From: Nitrosomonadales bacterium
Lineage (GTDB): Bacteria; Pseudomonadota; Gammaproteobacteria; Burkholderiales; Gallionellaceae
Reading direction: 5' to 3'
Assembly: GCA_023259065.1 (NCBI GenBank)
Contig: JAHFQY010000007.1
Span: 50,811 to 88,096, forward strand
DNA length: 37,286 bases
Below, one piece after another: positions 1 through 6,598 of this stretch; within the stretch, counting starts at the first letter, position 1; every line of letters starts with the position of its first letter. Under the pieces are notes generated by a model. The model was not told the origin of the DNA. It ran no database searches and saw only the letters and a program-made list of their open reading frames with translations. The position numbers and the translations under genes are program-made.

Positions 1-165
1 CACGATGTTGTCCGCGACATTGGCACCGGCGCGCGCTTCCTCTTCGCTGCCGACAACGGCGACCACGCCCTCGGGGAAGCGCTTGCGCTTGAGGCTGGGG
101 GTGGTGATCAGCGCGTAGCATTCATGGGCGATGCCGGCAACAGGGTCGATCAGGTGGGGTTTCAT
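1..165 (-). CDS. Partial hypothetical protein (N-terminal 55 residues)
   Basis: The reverse strand is open from an ATG at 165 to the window edge and gives 55 residues starting MKPHLIDPVAGIAHECYALI. The codon use looks like a real gene, with a smooth, soluble-looking sequence containing an EEEARAGANVADNIV segment. I see no signal peptide or membrane segment. The gene runs off the left edge, so the domain that would identify it is missing. It lies just downstream of the GGDEF/EAL gene on the same strand with a gap of about 31 bases, so the two could be co-transcribed. I do not recognise the family. Confidence 0.6.
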   Translation of the reverse strand, partial: MKPHLIDPVAGIAHECYALITTPSLKRKRFPEGVVAVVGSEEEARAGANVADNIV

Positions 166-196
166 GGCGTTATGTGTGCTGCAGAATGTGCGTGCC

Positions 197-2296
197 TCAC
201 AGTTTACCAGCACGTTGCTCGAACGCGGATACCCAGGGCAGAAAATCTGCCAGCGGCATGGGTTTGGCGATGCCATAGCCCTGCACCACGTCGCAGTGGT
301 TGTGCTGCAGCCAGTCCAGCTCTGCCGCCGTTTCCGCGCCTTCGGCAACCACTGACAAACCCAACTCGTGGCACAGCAGGATGGTGGAGCGGACGATGGC
401 GGCGTTCTTGGGCAGCTCGGAAACCGATGTCACAAATTCGCGGTCTATTTTCAATTCATTTACGGGCAGCTTTTTAAGATAGGCAAGCGAGGCCTGGCCG
501 GAACCGTAGTCATCTATGGAAAGCTTGAGCCCCAGCGCCGACATTTGATTGAGATGCCTGAGCGCGATTTCCGGATCTTCCATCAGGGCGCTCTCGGTGA
601 TCTCCAGACATAACTGCCCCGCCGCCAGGCCGTGCTTCTGCAACAAGCCGCTGATGTGTTCAACCAGCCACGGGTCTATCAGGTCGAGCGTGGACAGGTT
701 TACCGACGGTATTATGTCCCACCCCTGGCGCCGCCATTCTGCGGCATGTGCTATGACCTGCTCCAGCAGCCAGGGGGTGATCTCGCGGATAAACCCGGTC
801 TGCTCGGCAAAGGGAATGAAGCGCATGGGCGGCACCAGTCCGCGCGTGGGATGGTTCCAGCGCAACAATGCTTCCGTGCCGCTGATTTTTTCTGTGTTGA
901 AGCTGAATTTTGGCTGGTAATAAATGGCAAATTCGTTGCGCTCCAGGGCCTCGCGCATCTCGCCTATCAGCGACAGGTGCTCGTGCACCGGCTCGTCGCC
1001 GATATCTGCGGCATAGGCAAAATCGACATGATGCTGCTTGGCAAAGTTGATCGCCATCTCGGCGCGCCGCAACAGGGTGGACGGGTCTTCCCCATCTTGC
1101 GGATACAGCGCAATACCCAGGTTGCCGCCGATATCCAGGCGCTGGTTGTCCAGCGTGATCGGGTTTTGCAAGGTGGCCAGAATCGCATCCGCAAACGCCC
1201 TGGCGGTTTCCTTGTTGGCATCGGCCAACAGGAAGGCAAACTTGTCTCCCCACAGGCGGGCAATCAGCCTGGGGGATGGGGACAGTTCATTCAGGCGCTT
1301 ACCCACTACGCGCAGGATAAGGTCGCCGACCGGGTAACCCAGCGCGTTATTGATCAGGGCAAAGCGGTTGATGTCCAGCATCAACACAGCACCTGTGCTG
1401 TCCGCCGCCAATCGGGAAAATTCTTCCAGGAAAAGGGTGCGATTGGGCAAGTCAGTCAAGGTATCTCTATAGGCCAGCTTGAGTATCTTTTCCTCGCGGC
1501 TGGAAATGCTGTCGCGCATCACACCCAGGGATTGCAGCAGCTGCCCCATTTCATCGGCGTGTCCTGCGGGTATGGGTTGCGTCAGGTCACCATGCGCAAT
1601 GGTGTCGGCAACCCGCACCGCCTCGCGCACCGGCTTGACGATGCTGCGCGCAATGATCCAGGCCAGCAGGCTGCCTACCAGCAGGGCGCCCAGGGAAATC
1701 AGGATGACCAGTGTGCGTGCGCCCGCTTCCGCCTGGCGCAGTTGTTCCAGGCCGGCATGCATGCCGCGTTGCTGCCGCTCCGACAATGCCGATGTTTCTT
1801 TCAGCAAGGCATTCAGCGCGGATTGCGTTTTGGTCACAAAATGCTTGTGCGCCCTGGCGGGGCCTTCCAGCTCTATGGTTTCCACGGTGATGCGGAACAG
1901 ATCGTCATAGCTGCTGCGCAACTCATTCAGGTGATCTAGTTGTGCATTTTCACTGGCTGAGCGCATGTTCAGGTCGTTTTCGGCCAGGGTGCCAATTTCG
2001 GCAATGGCCGCATCCAGATCGGAAATATCGGCATCCATTGCGGTATAAAGCGGAATGCGCTGCTCGCGCTCGCTGGTTTGCAACAGGCGCAGAAGACAGT
2101 TGGCGGCCGACAGGGCGCGCTTGTCGGCCGTGTGTGCCAGGGCAACGCGCTGTGCCTGCACATCGACGATGGTCTGGGTGACTGCAGTCAGTTTGCCGAA
2201 ATGGCTCAGGGATACAACAGCAACGAGAAACAGCAGCCCCAGCAGAACTGCAAAAGAAATGACGAGGCGGGAGCCGATGCGCATGGAATGAAGCAT
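197..2296 (-). CDS. Membrane sensor with HAMP, degenerate GGDEF and intact EAL domain
   Basis: This 699-residue protein is a predicted c-di-GMP phosphodiesterase of the inner membrane. It has a first membrane helix (about residues 11-31), a helical periplasmic sensing region of about 160 residues of four-helix-bundle type, a second helix (about 195-216), a HAMP linker (about 217-270), a GGDEF domain (about 275-430) and an EAL domain (about 440-690). The GGDEF signature is changed to WGDKF (349-353), so cyclase activity is unlikely. The EAL domain keeps its key residues: EALLRW (475-480), the Asn of VNLS (532-535), E565 of EITES, the DD pair at 595-596, K616 of LKID and E652. It should hydrolyse c-di-GMP. 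The first ATG is chosen because a GGAA lies upstream; an ATG four codons later has no ribosome site. Confidence 0.93.
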   Translation of the reverse strand: MLHSMRIGSRLVISFAVLLGLLFLVAVVSLSHFGKLTAVTQTIVDVQAQRVALAHTADKRALSAANCLLRLLQTSEREQRIPLYTAMDADISDLDAAIAEIGTLAENDLNMRSASENAQLDHLNELRSSYDDLFRITVETIELEGPARAHKHFVTKTQSALNALLKETSALSERQQRGMHAGLEQLRQAEAGARTLVILISLGALLVGSLLAWIIARSIVKPVREAVRVADTIAHGDLTQPIPAGHADEMGQLLQSLGVMRDSISSREEKILKLAYRDTLTDLPNRTLFLEEFSRLAADSTGAVLMLDINRFALINNALGYPVGDLILRVVGKRLNELSPSPRLIARLWGDKFAFLLADANKETARAFADAILATLQNPITLDNQRLDIGGNLGIALYPQDGEDPSTLLRRAEMAINFAKQHHVDFAYAADIGDEPVHEHLSLIGEMREALERNEFAIYYQPKFSFNTEKISGTEALLRWNHPTRGLVPPMRFIPFAEQTGFIREITPWLLEQVIAHAAEWRRQGWDIIPSVNLSTLDLIDPWLVEHISGLLQKHGLAAGQLCLEITESALMEDPEIALRHLNQMSALGLKLSIDDYGSGQASLAYLKKLPVNELKIDREFVTSVSELPKNAAIVRSTILLCHELGLSVVAEGAETAAELDWLQHNHCDVVQGYGIAKPMPLADFLPWVSAFEQRAGKL

Positions 2297-2381
2297 AAAG
2301 ATTGTTTATTCCAAGTTCGAGGGCATCAGGTTAGCATATCTCCGGTTTTATCCGCTGTTGCAAATAATCATTATTGCCGAT

Positions 2382-2407
2382 GTAACCATTTTCTCCGGTT
2401 TTGCGAA
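2382..2407 (+). promoter_or_regulatory. ECF sigma (SigF-type) promoter of the first bufferin precursor
   Basis: GTAACC (2382-2387) is followed after exactly 16 bases by CGAA (2404-2407). As I recall, GTAACC-N16-CGAA is the promoter motif of the Caulobacter ECF factor SigF, which controls the homologous operon there. The motif sits about 55 bases before the start codon at 2463, which leaves a normal 5' leader ending in an AAAGGGA ribosome site. The same motif with the same spacing recurs before the second precursor gene. Confidence 0.85.
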
Positions 2408-2462
2408 TCAATGTGCGGAGAAGCAATTTTCGCTTCTTTCAATTTTATAAAGGGAACAAGAC

Positions 2463-2765
2463 ATGAACAAAACTCAAAGCATTCTCGCGGCCGCTGTTGG
2501 CAGCCTTCTGGTAATGGGTATGGGCAGCGCCAGCGCAGCCTCGGCAGACATGAAAATGCCCGAGATACAGGCCACAGAGATGAAAATGGAAAAATGTTTT
2601 GGCGTTAACAAGGCGGGCAGGAATGATTGCGGCAGCAGGGCTTCCGGGCACTCTTGTGCAGGCCAGTCCAGCAGAAACAATGATCCGGCTGATTTTATCG
2701 CGGTACCCAAGGGGACTTGCGACAAGATTGTGAACGGCACCACCATGGCACCTAAAAAAATGTAG
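2463..2765 (+). CDS. bufA1: Bufferin precursor peptide, DUF2282 (BufA1 type), copy 1
   Basis: This is a 100-residue precursor of a copper-handling RiPP (bufferin). An N-terminal Sec signal peptide (about residues 1-26, ending ASA) indicates periplasmic export. The mature part holds the four conserved cysteines of the family, C45, C56, C65 and C86, in the order [18 protein letters not shown] and GTCDKI. In characterised bufferins these Cys residues are modified by the MNIO enzyme BufB and bind copper. The [10 protein letters not shown] block is typical of DUF2282. Compared with the second copy it has about ten extra residues before the first Cys, where ATGAAAATG is repeated. It has its own ECF promoter and a clear AAAGGGA ribosome site. 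The family call is firm; the metal it handles here is inferred. Confidence 0.9.
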   Translation: MNKTQSILAAAVGSLLVMGMGSASAASADMKMPEIQATEMKMEKCFGVNKAGRNDCGSRASGHSCAGQSSRNNDPADFIAVPKGTCDKIVNGTTMAPKKM

Positions 2766-2778
2766 GCTGGGCAAAGCT

Positions 2779-2804
2779 GTAACCTTTTTTTTCCGAACAC
2801 CGAA
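2779..2804 (+). promoter_or_regulatory. Second ECF sigma (SigF-type) promoter, before precursor copy 2
   Basis: GTAACC (2779-2784) and CGAA (2801-2804) are separated by exactly 16 bases, as in the promoter at 2382. It lies between the two precursor genes, so transcription from here would cover precursor 2 and the maturation genes without precursor 1. In both copies the CGAA is followed by TCAA. Confidence 0.82.
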
Positions 2805-2855
2805 TCAACACACGGGGACGTACTCTCCGCTCACATAACTTAAAGGGAAACGATC

Positions 2856-3134
2856 ATGAGCAAAATACAAGGCGTAATTTCTGCAGCAATCGGCGGTTTG
2901 TTGGCAATGGGGCTGGTTGGCAATGCAGCCGCGGCAGATGTGAAAATGGAAAAGTGCTATGGCATCGCCAAGGCCGGCAAGAATGATTGCGGCAGCAAGG
3001 CGGCGGGCCATTCCTGCGCCGGCCAGTCCAGCAAGAGCGGTGATGCCAATGACTTTATAGCTGTCCCCGCAGGCACTTGCGACAAGATCGCCAATGGCTC
3101 GACCAGCGCCGCCCAAGGCATGATGAAAAAATGA
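2856..3134 (+). CDS. bufA1: Bufferin precursor peptide, DUF2282 (BufA1 type), copy 2
   Basis: This 92-residue paralogue of the preceding gene has a Sec signal peptide (about residues 1-27) and the same four cysteines, C34, C45, C54 and C75. The core from EKCYG to GTCDKI matches copy 1 closely, with mostly K/R, S/A and V/I exchanges, so the pair looks like a recent duplication that stays under selection. The ribosome site is AAAGGGA. Its stop overlaps the start of the MNIO gene (ATGA at 3131-3134), which suggests translational coupling of precursor and maturase. The product is expected to be modified in the cytoplasm on its Cys residues and then exported, where it would bind copper. That chemistry is known from the family and is not visible here. 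Confidence 0.92.
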   Translation: MSKIQGVISAAIGGLLAMGLVGNAAAADVKMEKCYGIAKAGKNDCGSKAAGHSCAGQSSKSGDANDFIAVPAGTCDKIANGSTSAAQGMMKK

Positions 3135-3961
3135 TGATTGGGCCCGCGAGTGCAGCACTGCCTTGTATTGCCGGCATAGGCTTGCGGGCGCCACATCAGC
3201 AGGAAGTAGTGGAACAGCGACCCGCCCTAGGCTGGGTTGAGGTTCACAGCGAGAATTTTTTTGGCGGCGGTGCGCCTTTGCACACGCTGCTGGAGGTGGC
3301 GCAACATTATCCGGTCAGCCTGCACGGTGTGGGCATGGGCTTGGCCTCGCCCGGCCCGCTGGATGGCGGGCATTTGCGCGAACTGCGCAAGCTGTGCGAT
3401 GCGGTACAGCCCGCCAGCGTTTCCGAGCACCTGTGCTGGAACAGCGTGGCCGGCACGGCCATCAACGACCTGCTGCCGTTTCCCTACACGCGGGATGCAC
3501 TGGCCCATGTGGCGGATCGCGTGGGGCGGGTGCAAGACATCCTGGGGCGCAGGATCTTGATCGAAAATCTCTCCTATTACCTTGCGTTCAACAGCAGCGA
3601 GATGCGCGAGGAAGAGTTCCTGTCCGAGCTGGTCGCGCGCAGCGGTTGCGGCATCCTGTTCGACGTGAACAATCTCTACGTCAACGCGGTGAATCTGGGT
3701 GTGGATGCGCAAGCGTTTATCCAGGGCATCCCGGCTGGGGCGGTGGGTGAGTATCACTTGGCCGGGGCGAGCATGATAGACGGGTGCCTGGTGGATACCC
3801 ACAGCGCGCAGGTCTTTGACGAGGTGTGGACGCTGTATGAATCTGCGTTGCGGCAGATCGGCAAACGCCCGACCCTGATCGAGTGGGATATGGATATTCC
3901 CGCGCTTTCGGTGTTGCAGGGTGAGGCGCAGAAGGCGCAAATGAGGATGGATGCGCTATGA
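3131..3961 (+). CDS. bufB: MNIO (DUF692) RiPP maturation enzyme, BufB
   Basis: This 276-residue multinuclear non-heme iron oxidative enzyme is predicted to convert precursor cysteines into heterocycles, with BufC as partner. The TIM-barrel family motifs are all present: WVEVHSENF (35-43), SLHGVG (63-68), SEH (98-100), IENL (144-147), FDVNN (177-181), YHLAG (208-212), VDTHS (221-225) and LIEWD (249-253). The His, Asp and Glu residues expected to bind two or three irons (H65, E99, H100, E145, D178, H209, D222, H224, E251) are intact. The start is placed at the ATG in the ATGA overlap with precursor 2; the next codon is also ATG, and the longer upstream frame reads through the precursor gene. 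The stop overlaps bufC by four bases. Confidence 0.93.
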   Translation: MMIGPASAALPCIAGIGLRAPHQQEVVEQRPALGWVEVHSENFFGGGAPLHTLLEVAQHYPVSLHGVGMGLASPGPLDGGHLRELRKLCDAVQPASVSEHLCWNSVAGTAINDLLPFPYTRDALAHVADRVGRVQDILGRRILIENLSYYLAFNSSEMREEEFLSELVARSGCGILFDVNNLYVNAVNLGVDAQAFIQGIPAGAVGEYHLAGASMIDGCLVDTHSAQVFDEVWTLYESALRQIGKRPTLIEWDMDIPALSVLQGEAQKAQMRMDAL

Positions 3962-4737
3962 GCAACTGGGCCGACACGCTGGCGCAGTTTGCCGCCGTCA
4001 TCCGCACGGGCGCCGGGTTTGCGCCCGGCGTGGTGAGCTGCCCGCGTTATTCTCAAGAGCGCGGCGCCGAGGTATACCGCAACAATTATCGCGGCACATT
4101 GCACGACACCCTGGCCGGTGCTTATCCGGTGATACGCCAGCTGGTCGGGGAGGATTTCTTTCGCCTGCTGGCGAAGCGTTTTATCGAGCAGCACCCTTCG
4201 CGCAGCGGCAACCTGCATCGCTATGGCAGCGAACTGGCGCAGTTCCTGTTGCAGTTTGAGCCGGCGTGGCAGCTCGTGTATCTGCCCGATATGGCGCGGC
4301 TGGAGTGGGCATATCACCATGCGTATTTTGCGGATGACGTGCCGCCGCTGGAACTTACCCGCCTGGCGACAGTGGCTGCCAGGTCGTATGAGAAACTGCG
4401 CTGGCGCTTGCACCCCAGCTGCGCGCTGCTGAGCTCTGCCTATCCTGTTGCCGCCATCTGGCAGGCGCACCAGGAGGGAGCCGCTGATCTTGATGCCATT
4501 GATCTTGGGCAGGGGGGTGACACGCTGCTGGTGCATCGCCAGGGCTTGAGAGTGGAGATTTTCAGCATCGCAGCGGCCAGCCATCATTGGCTGGCGCAAC
4601 TACAGCAGGGCGTCGCAATGGGCGCTGCGACCGATGCCACGCTGGAGGCGCACCCTGATTTCGATCTGCCCGCCACACTGCGCCACTGGATCGCGCAAGG
4701 CGTGTTGTGCAACTTTGACATTGATGCAATAGAATAA
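3958..4737 (+). CDS. bufC: DUF2063 protein, BufC maturation partner
   Basis: This 259-residue soluble protein has the DUF2063 domain in its N-terminal half, including the typical YRNNYRGTLHDTLAGAYPV segment (about residues 40-60) and a PDMARLEWAYHHAYF block in the middle. DUF2063 proteins accompany DUF692 enzymes and are thought to recognise the leader of the precursor and present it to the enzyme. The old label 'putative DNA-binding' for the domain is not supported by this context. The gene overlaps bufB by four bases (ATGA) and bufD by one base (TAATG), so the three are translationally coupled. Function is inferred from the family and the operon. Confidence 0.9.
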   Translation: MSNWADTLAQFAAVIRTGAGFAPGVVSCPRYSQERGAEVYRNNYRGTLHDTLAGAYPVIRQLVGEDFFRLLAKRFIEQHPSRSGNLHRYGSELAQFLLQFEPAWQLVYLPDMARLEWAYHHAYFADDVPPLELTRLATVAARSYEKLRWRLHPSCALLSSAYPVAAIWQAHQEGAADLDAIDLGQGGDTLLVHRQGLRVEIFSIAAASHHWLAQLQQGVAMGAATDATLEAHPDFDLPATLRHWIAQGVLCNFDIDAIE

Positions 4738-5189
4738 TGATGAAACGGCTAATCAGCAGCATGAAGGTGTATTACCGCGGCAGCCGTTTATTGGAGCATG
4801 CAGCCCCTGCGCTTGATCTGGTTTTGCGGCTGTTCCTGGCAAACGTGTTTTTCAAGTCCGGCCTGACCAAGATACAGACCTGGGACAGCACCCTGTACCT
4901 GTTCCGCGAGGAGTACATGGTGCCGTTGTTGCCCCCTGAATTTGCCGCTTATCTGGCTACCAGTGTGGAGCTGGGATTGCCGGTATTGCTGGTGCTGGGG
5001 CTGCTCGGGCGTTTTGCGGCACTGGGGCTGTTCATACTGAATGCGGTTGCGGCCTGGTCCTACTACGAGCAGTTGAGCGAAGCGGGGTTGAATCAGCACA
5101 TCTACTGGGGGCTGTTGTTGGCGGTGTTGCTGTTGCACGGGATGGGCAAGTGGTCGCTGGATGAGTGGCTGGAAAAACGCTGCCTGTAG
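4737..5189 (+). CDS. bufD: DoxX-family membrane protein, BufD
   Basis: This 150-residue inner-membrane protein has about four hydrophobic segments (about residues 25-42, 60-78, 80-105 and 118-138). The DoxX hallmarks are a LRLFLANVFFKSGLTKI segment in helix 1 and a P-x-LL-x-LGLLGRFAALGL loop. DoxX proteins close many bufferin operons; a role in redox or export steps linked to the membrane is a guess. It starts at an ATG that shares one base with the bufC stop; a second ATG follows directly. The gap to the sigma factor gene is about 66 bases with no terminator that I can see, so the operon probably continues. Confidence 0.88.
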   Translation: MMKRLISSMKVYYRGSRLLEHAAPALDLVLRLFLANVFFKSGLTKIQTWDSTLYLFREEYMVPLLPPEFAAYLATSVELGLPVLLVLGLLGRFAALGLFILNAVAAWSYYEQLSEAGLNQHIYWGLLLAVLLLHGMGKWSLDEWLEKRCL

Positions 5190-5255
5190 AGTGTGCTGTG
5201 TATGTCACAGATGATGGTTTACTATGCACCCGTGCACATCTCCGAAGGAAAACGG

Positions 5256-5795
5256 GTGGCTGATAGCGGTGACAACTTTGCAGCACTGATGCAGCAGGCG
5301 CAGCATGGCGACGGCCAGGCATATGCCACGCTGCTCAAGGAAACCGCGCGCCTGCTGCGCCCCTATCTGTCCAAGCGCCTTTACTCCGGCAGCGAAGTGG
5401 ATGACGTGCTGCAGGAAATACTCATCTCCATCCACAAGGCGCGCCACACTTATGACGGCGAGCGCCCGTACATGCCCTGGGTGTATGCCATCGCCAAGTA
5501 CCGCCTGCAGGATCATCTGCGCGCGCACTACGCCGACCAGCTGCATGACGCGGTGGAATTGTCCGAACTGGAAAATGTTTTGCCGGAAGATGTAACCGAA
5601 ACCGGCTTCAGCTACGAAGCCATCAGTGGCGAGGTCAACCAGCTGCCGGAGAAGCAGGCGACCATACTGCGGCTGATGCATCAGGATGGCTACACCGCCA
5701 AAGAAGTTGCCGCAAAGATGGGCATGAACGAATCAGCAGTGAAAGTCGCGGCACACCGTGCTTACAAGATATTGCGAGGGAGGCTGGAGCGCTAA
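5256..5795 (+). CDS. ECF RNA polymerase sigma factor of the bufferin operon (SigF/ECF16-like)
   Basis: This is a 179-residue ECF sigma factor. Sigma2 (about residues 25-95) contains the SEVDDVLQEILISIHKARHT and PYMPWVYAIAKYRLQDHLR motifs. Sigma4 (about 125-175) contains LPEKQATILRL and the helix-turn-helix AKEVAAKMGMNESAVKVAAHR. The start is set at the GTG at 5256: an AAGGA lies about seven bases before it and the protein then begins ADSGDNFAALM, as relatives do. A longer frame from 5193 lacks a ribosome site and adds 21 unlike residues. The stop overlaps the anti-sigma gene by one base. The two GTAACC-N16-CGAA promoters upstream are its likely targets, which would make the locus autoregulated. 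The ECF16 assignment rests on the DUF1109 partner. Confidence 0.92.
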   Translation: MADSGDNFAALMQQAQHGDGQAYATLLKETARLLRPYLSKRLYSGSEVDDVLQEILISIHKARHTYDGERPYMPWVYAIAKYRLQDHLRAHYADQLHDAVELSELENVLPEDVTETGFSYEAISGEVNQLPEKQATILRLMHQDGYTAKEVAAKMGMNESAVKVAAHRAYKILRGRLER

Positions 5796-6430
5796 TGGAA
5801 AAAATAGACCAACTCGTAGAGTCGCTGAGCAAGGATGCCGCGGTGCTGCAACCCGCGCCGCATCCTTTGCTGCTCAGCCTGAAATGGCTGGCAGTGGCCA
5901 TGGCTTATCTGGGCGTGGCGCTGGCAATTTCCGGTGTGCGCGCGGACCTGCTGCAAAAATTTCACCAGCCCTGGTTTGCCGCCGAGCTTGGCCTGCTGTT
6001 TGCCATCCTGGTTACCAGTGCGCTAAGTGCGGCCGTGCTGGCATTCCCCGATATGCACCAGAAGCGCCGCACCGCATTGGCTCCGCTGTGGCTGGCGGGG
6101 CTGTTTATGCTGGTGCTGTTGAACGCCTGGAGTGCCGACGAGCCACCCGCACCCATGCCCATGCACGGGTTTGAATGCACGCTCAGCATCCTGCTGTTAT
6201 CCCTGTTGCCGGTCGCCGGCATCTTTTATGCCCTGCGCCAGTTTGCCAGCACGCACCAGCGCTGGAGCGGCAGCATCGCCGTGCTGTTCGCCTTCAGCAT
6301 CGGCGCCTTGTGGCTGCGCCTGTACGAGCCGACCGACTCCATCATCCACCTCATCGAGTGGCATTACCTGCCGCTGCTGGGGTTCAGTGTGGCGGGTTGG
6401 TGGTTGGGCAAGACATTGTTGAAGTGGTAA
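5795..6430 (+). CDS. DUF1109 (NrsF-type) membrane anti-sigma factor
   Basis: This 211-residue protein has a short cytoplasmic N-terminus (about residues 1-25) and six hydrophobic segments (about 28-47, 62-84, 96-111, 129-146, 158-175 and 190-207). That is the DUF1109/NrsF layout. It probably holds the ECF factor encoded just upstream in an inactive state until a metal signal arrives. The conserved HGFEC motif is present with C128. The second cysteine known from NrsF (C181 in Caulobacter, in a C-P-E-D context) is replaced here: the matching stretch reads RLYEPTDS with Y177, and C128 is the only Cys in the protein. Signal sensing by a Cys pair therefore cannot work in the same way. The gene is coupled to the sigma gene by a TAATG overlap. 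Confidence 0.88.
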   Translation: MEKIDQLVESLSKDAAVLQPAPHPLLLSLKWLAVAMAYLGVALAISGVRADLLQKFHQPWFAAELGLLFAILVTSALSAAVLAFPDMHQKRRTALAPLWLAGLFMLVLLNAWSADEPPAPMPMHGFECTLSILLLSLLPVAGIFYALRQFASTHQRWSGSIAVLFAFSIGALWLRLYEPTDSIIHLIEWHYLPLLGFSVAGWWLGKTLLKW

Positions 6431-6536
6431 GGCCTGGCCTTGCCGCTGGATCACGGCGATTGGAATATCCAGTACTTGATTAGAACCTGACTTATCTTGT
6501 AAGGCTTCCTGATGAAAGCGCCGGATGTTCCCGGTA

Positions 6537-6562
6537 CTTGAATTTCCTTTTTTATCCCCCAT
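6537..6562 (+). promoter_or_regulatory. Sigma32 heat-shock promoter of clpB
   Basis: CTTGAA (6537-6542) is followed after 14 bases by CCCCAT (6557-6562, within TCCCCCATCTT). This fits the sigma32 consensus CTTGAA-N13-15-CCCCAT. It ends 36 bases before the clpB start codon, which has a GAGGAG ribosome site. Confidence 0.9.
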
Positions 6563-6598
6563 CTTCCTGGCAGACCGATAGTTATTCGAGGAGCCATC

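Noticed and set aside
632-1939. 435-residue open frame on the plus strand
   Set aside because: It lies antisense to the GGDEF/EAL gene, whose domains are unmistakable. The product has no recognisable domain and a composition typical of an antisense frame.
3227-3940. 237-residue open frame antisense to bufB
   Set aside because: The plus-strand MNIO gene has all metal ligands; the antisense frame has no family features or ribosome site.
5592-5618. GTAACC followed by CGAA inside the sigma factor gene
   Set aside because: The spacing is 17 bases, not 16, and it lies within coding sequence with no gene start nearby. It may be chance; I keep only the two exact N16 sites.
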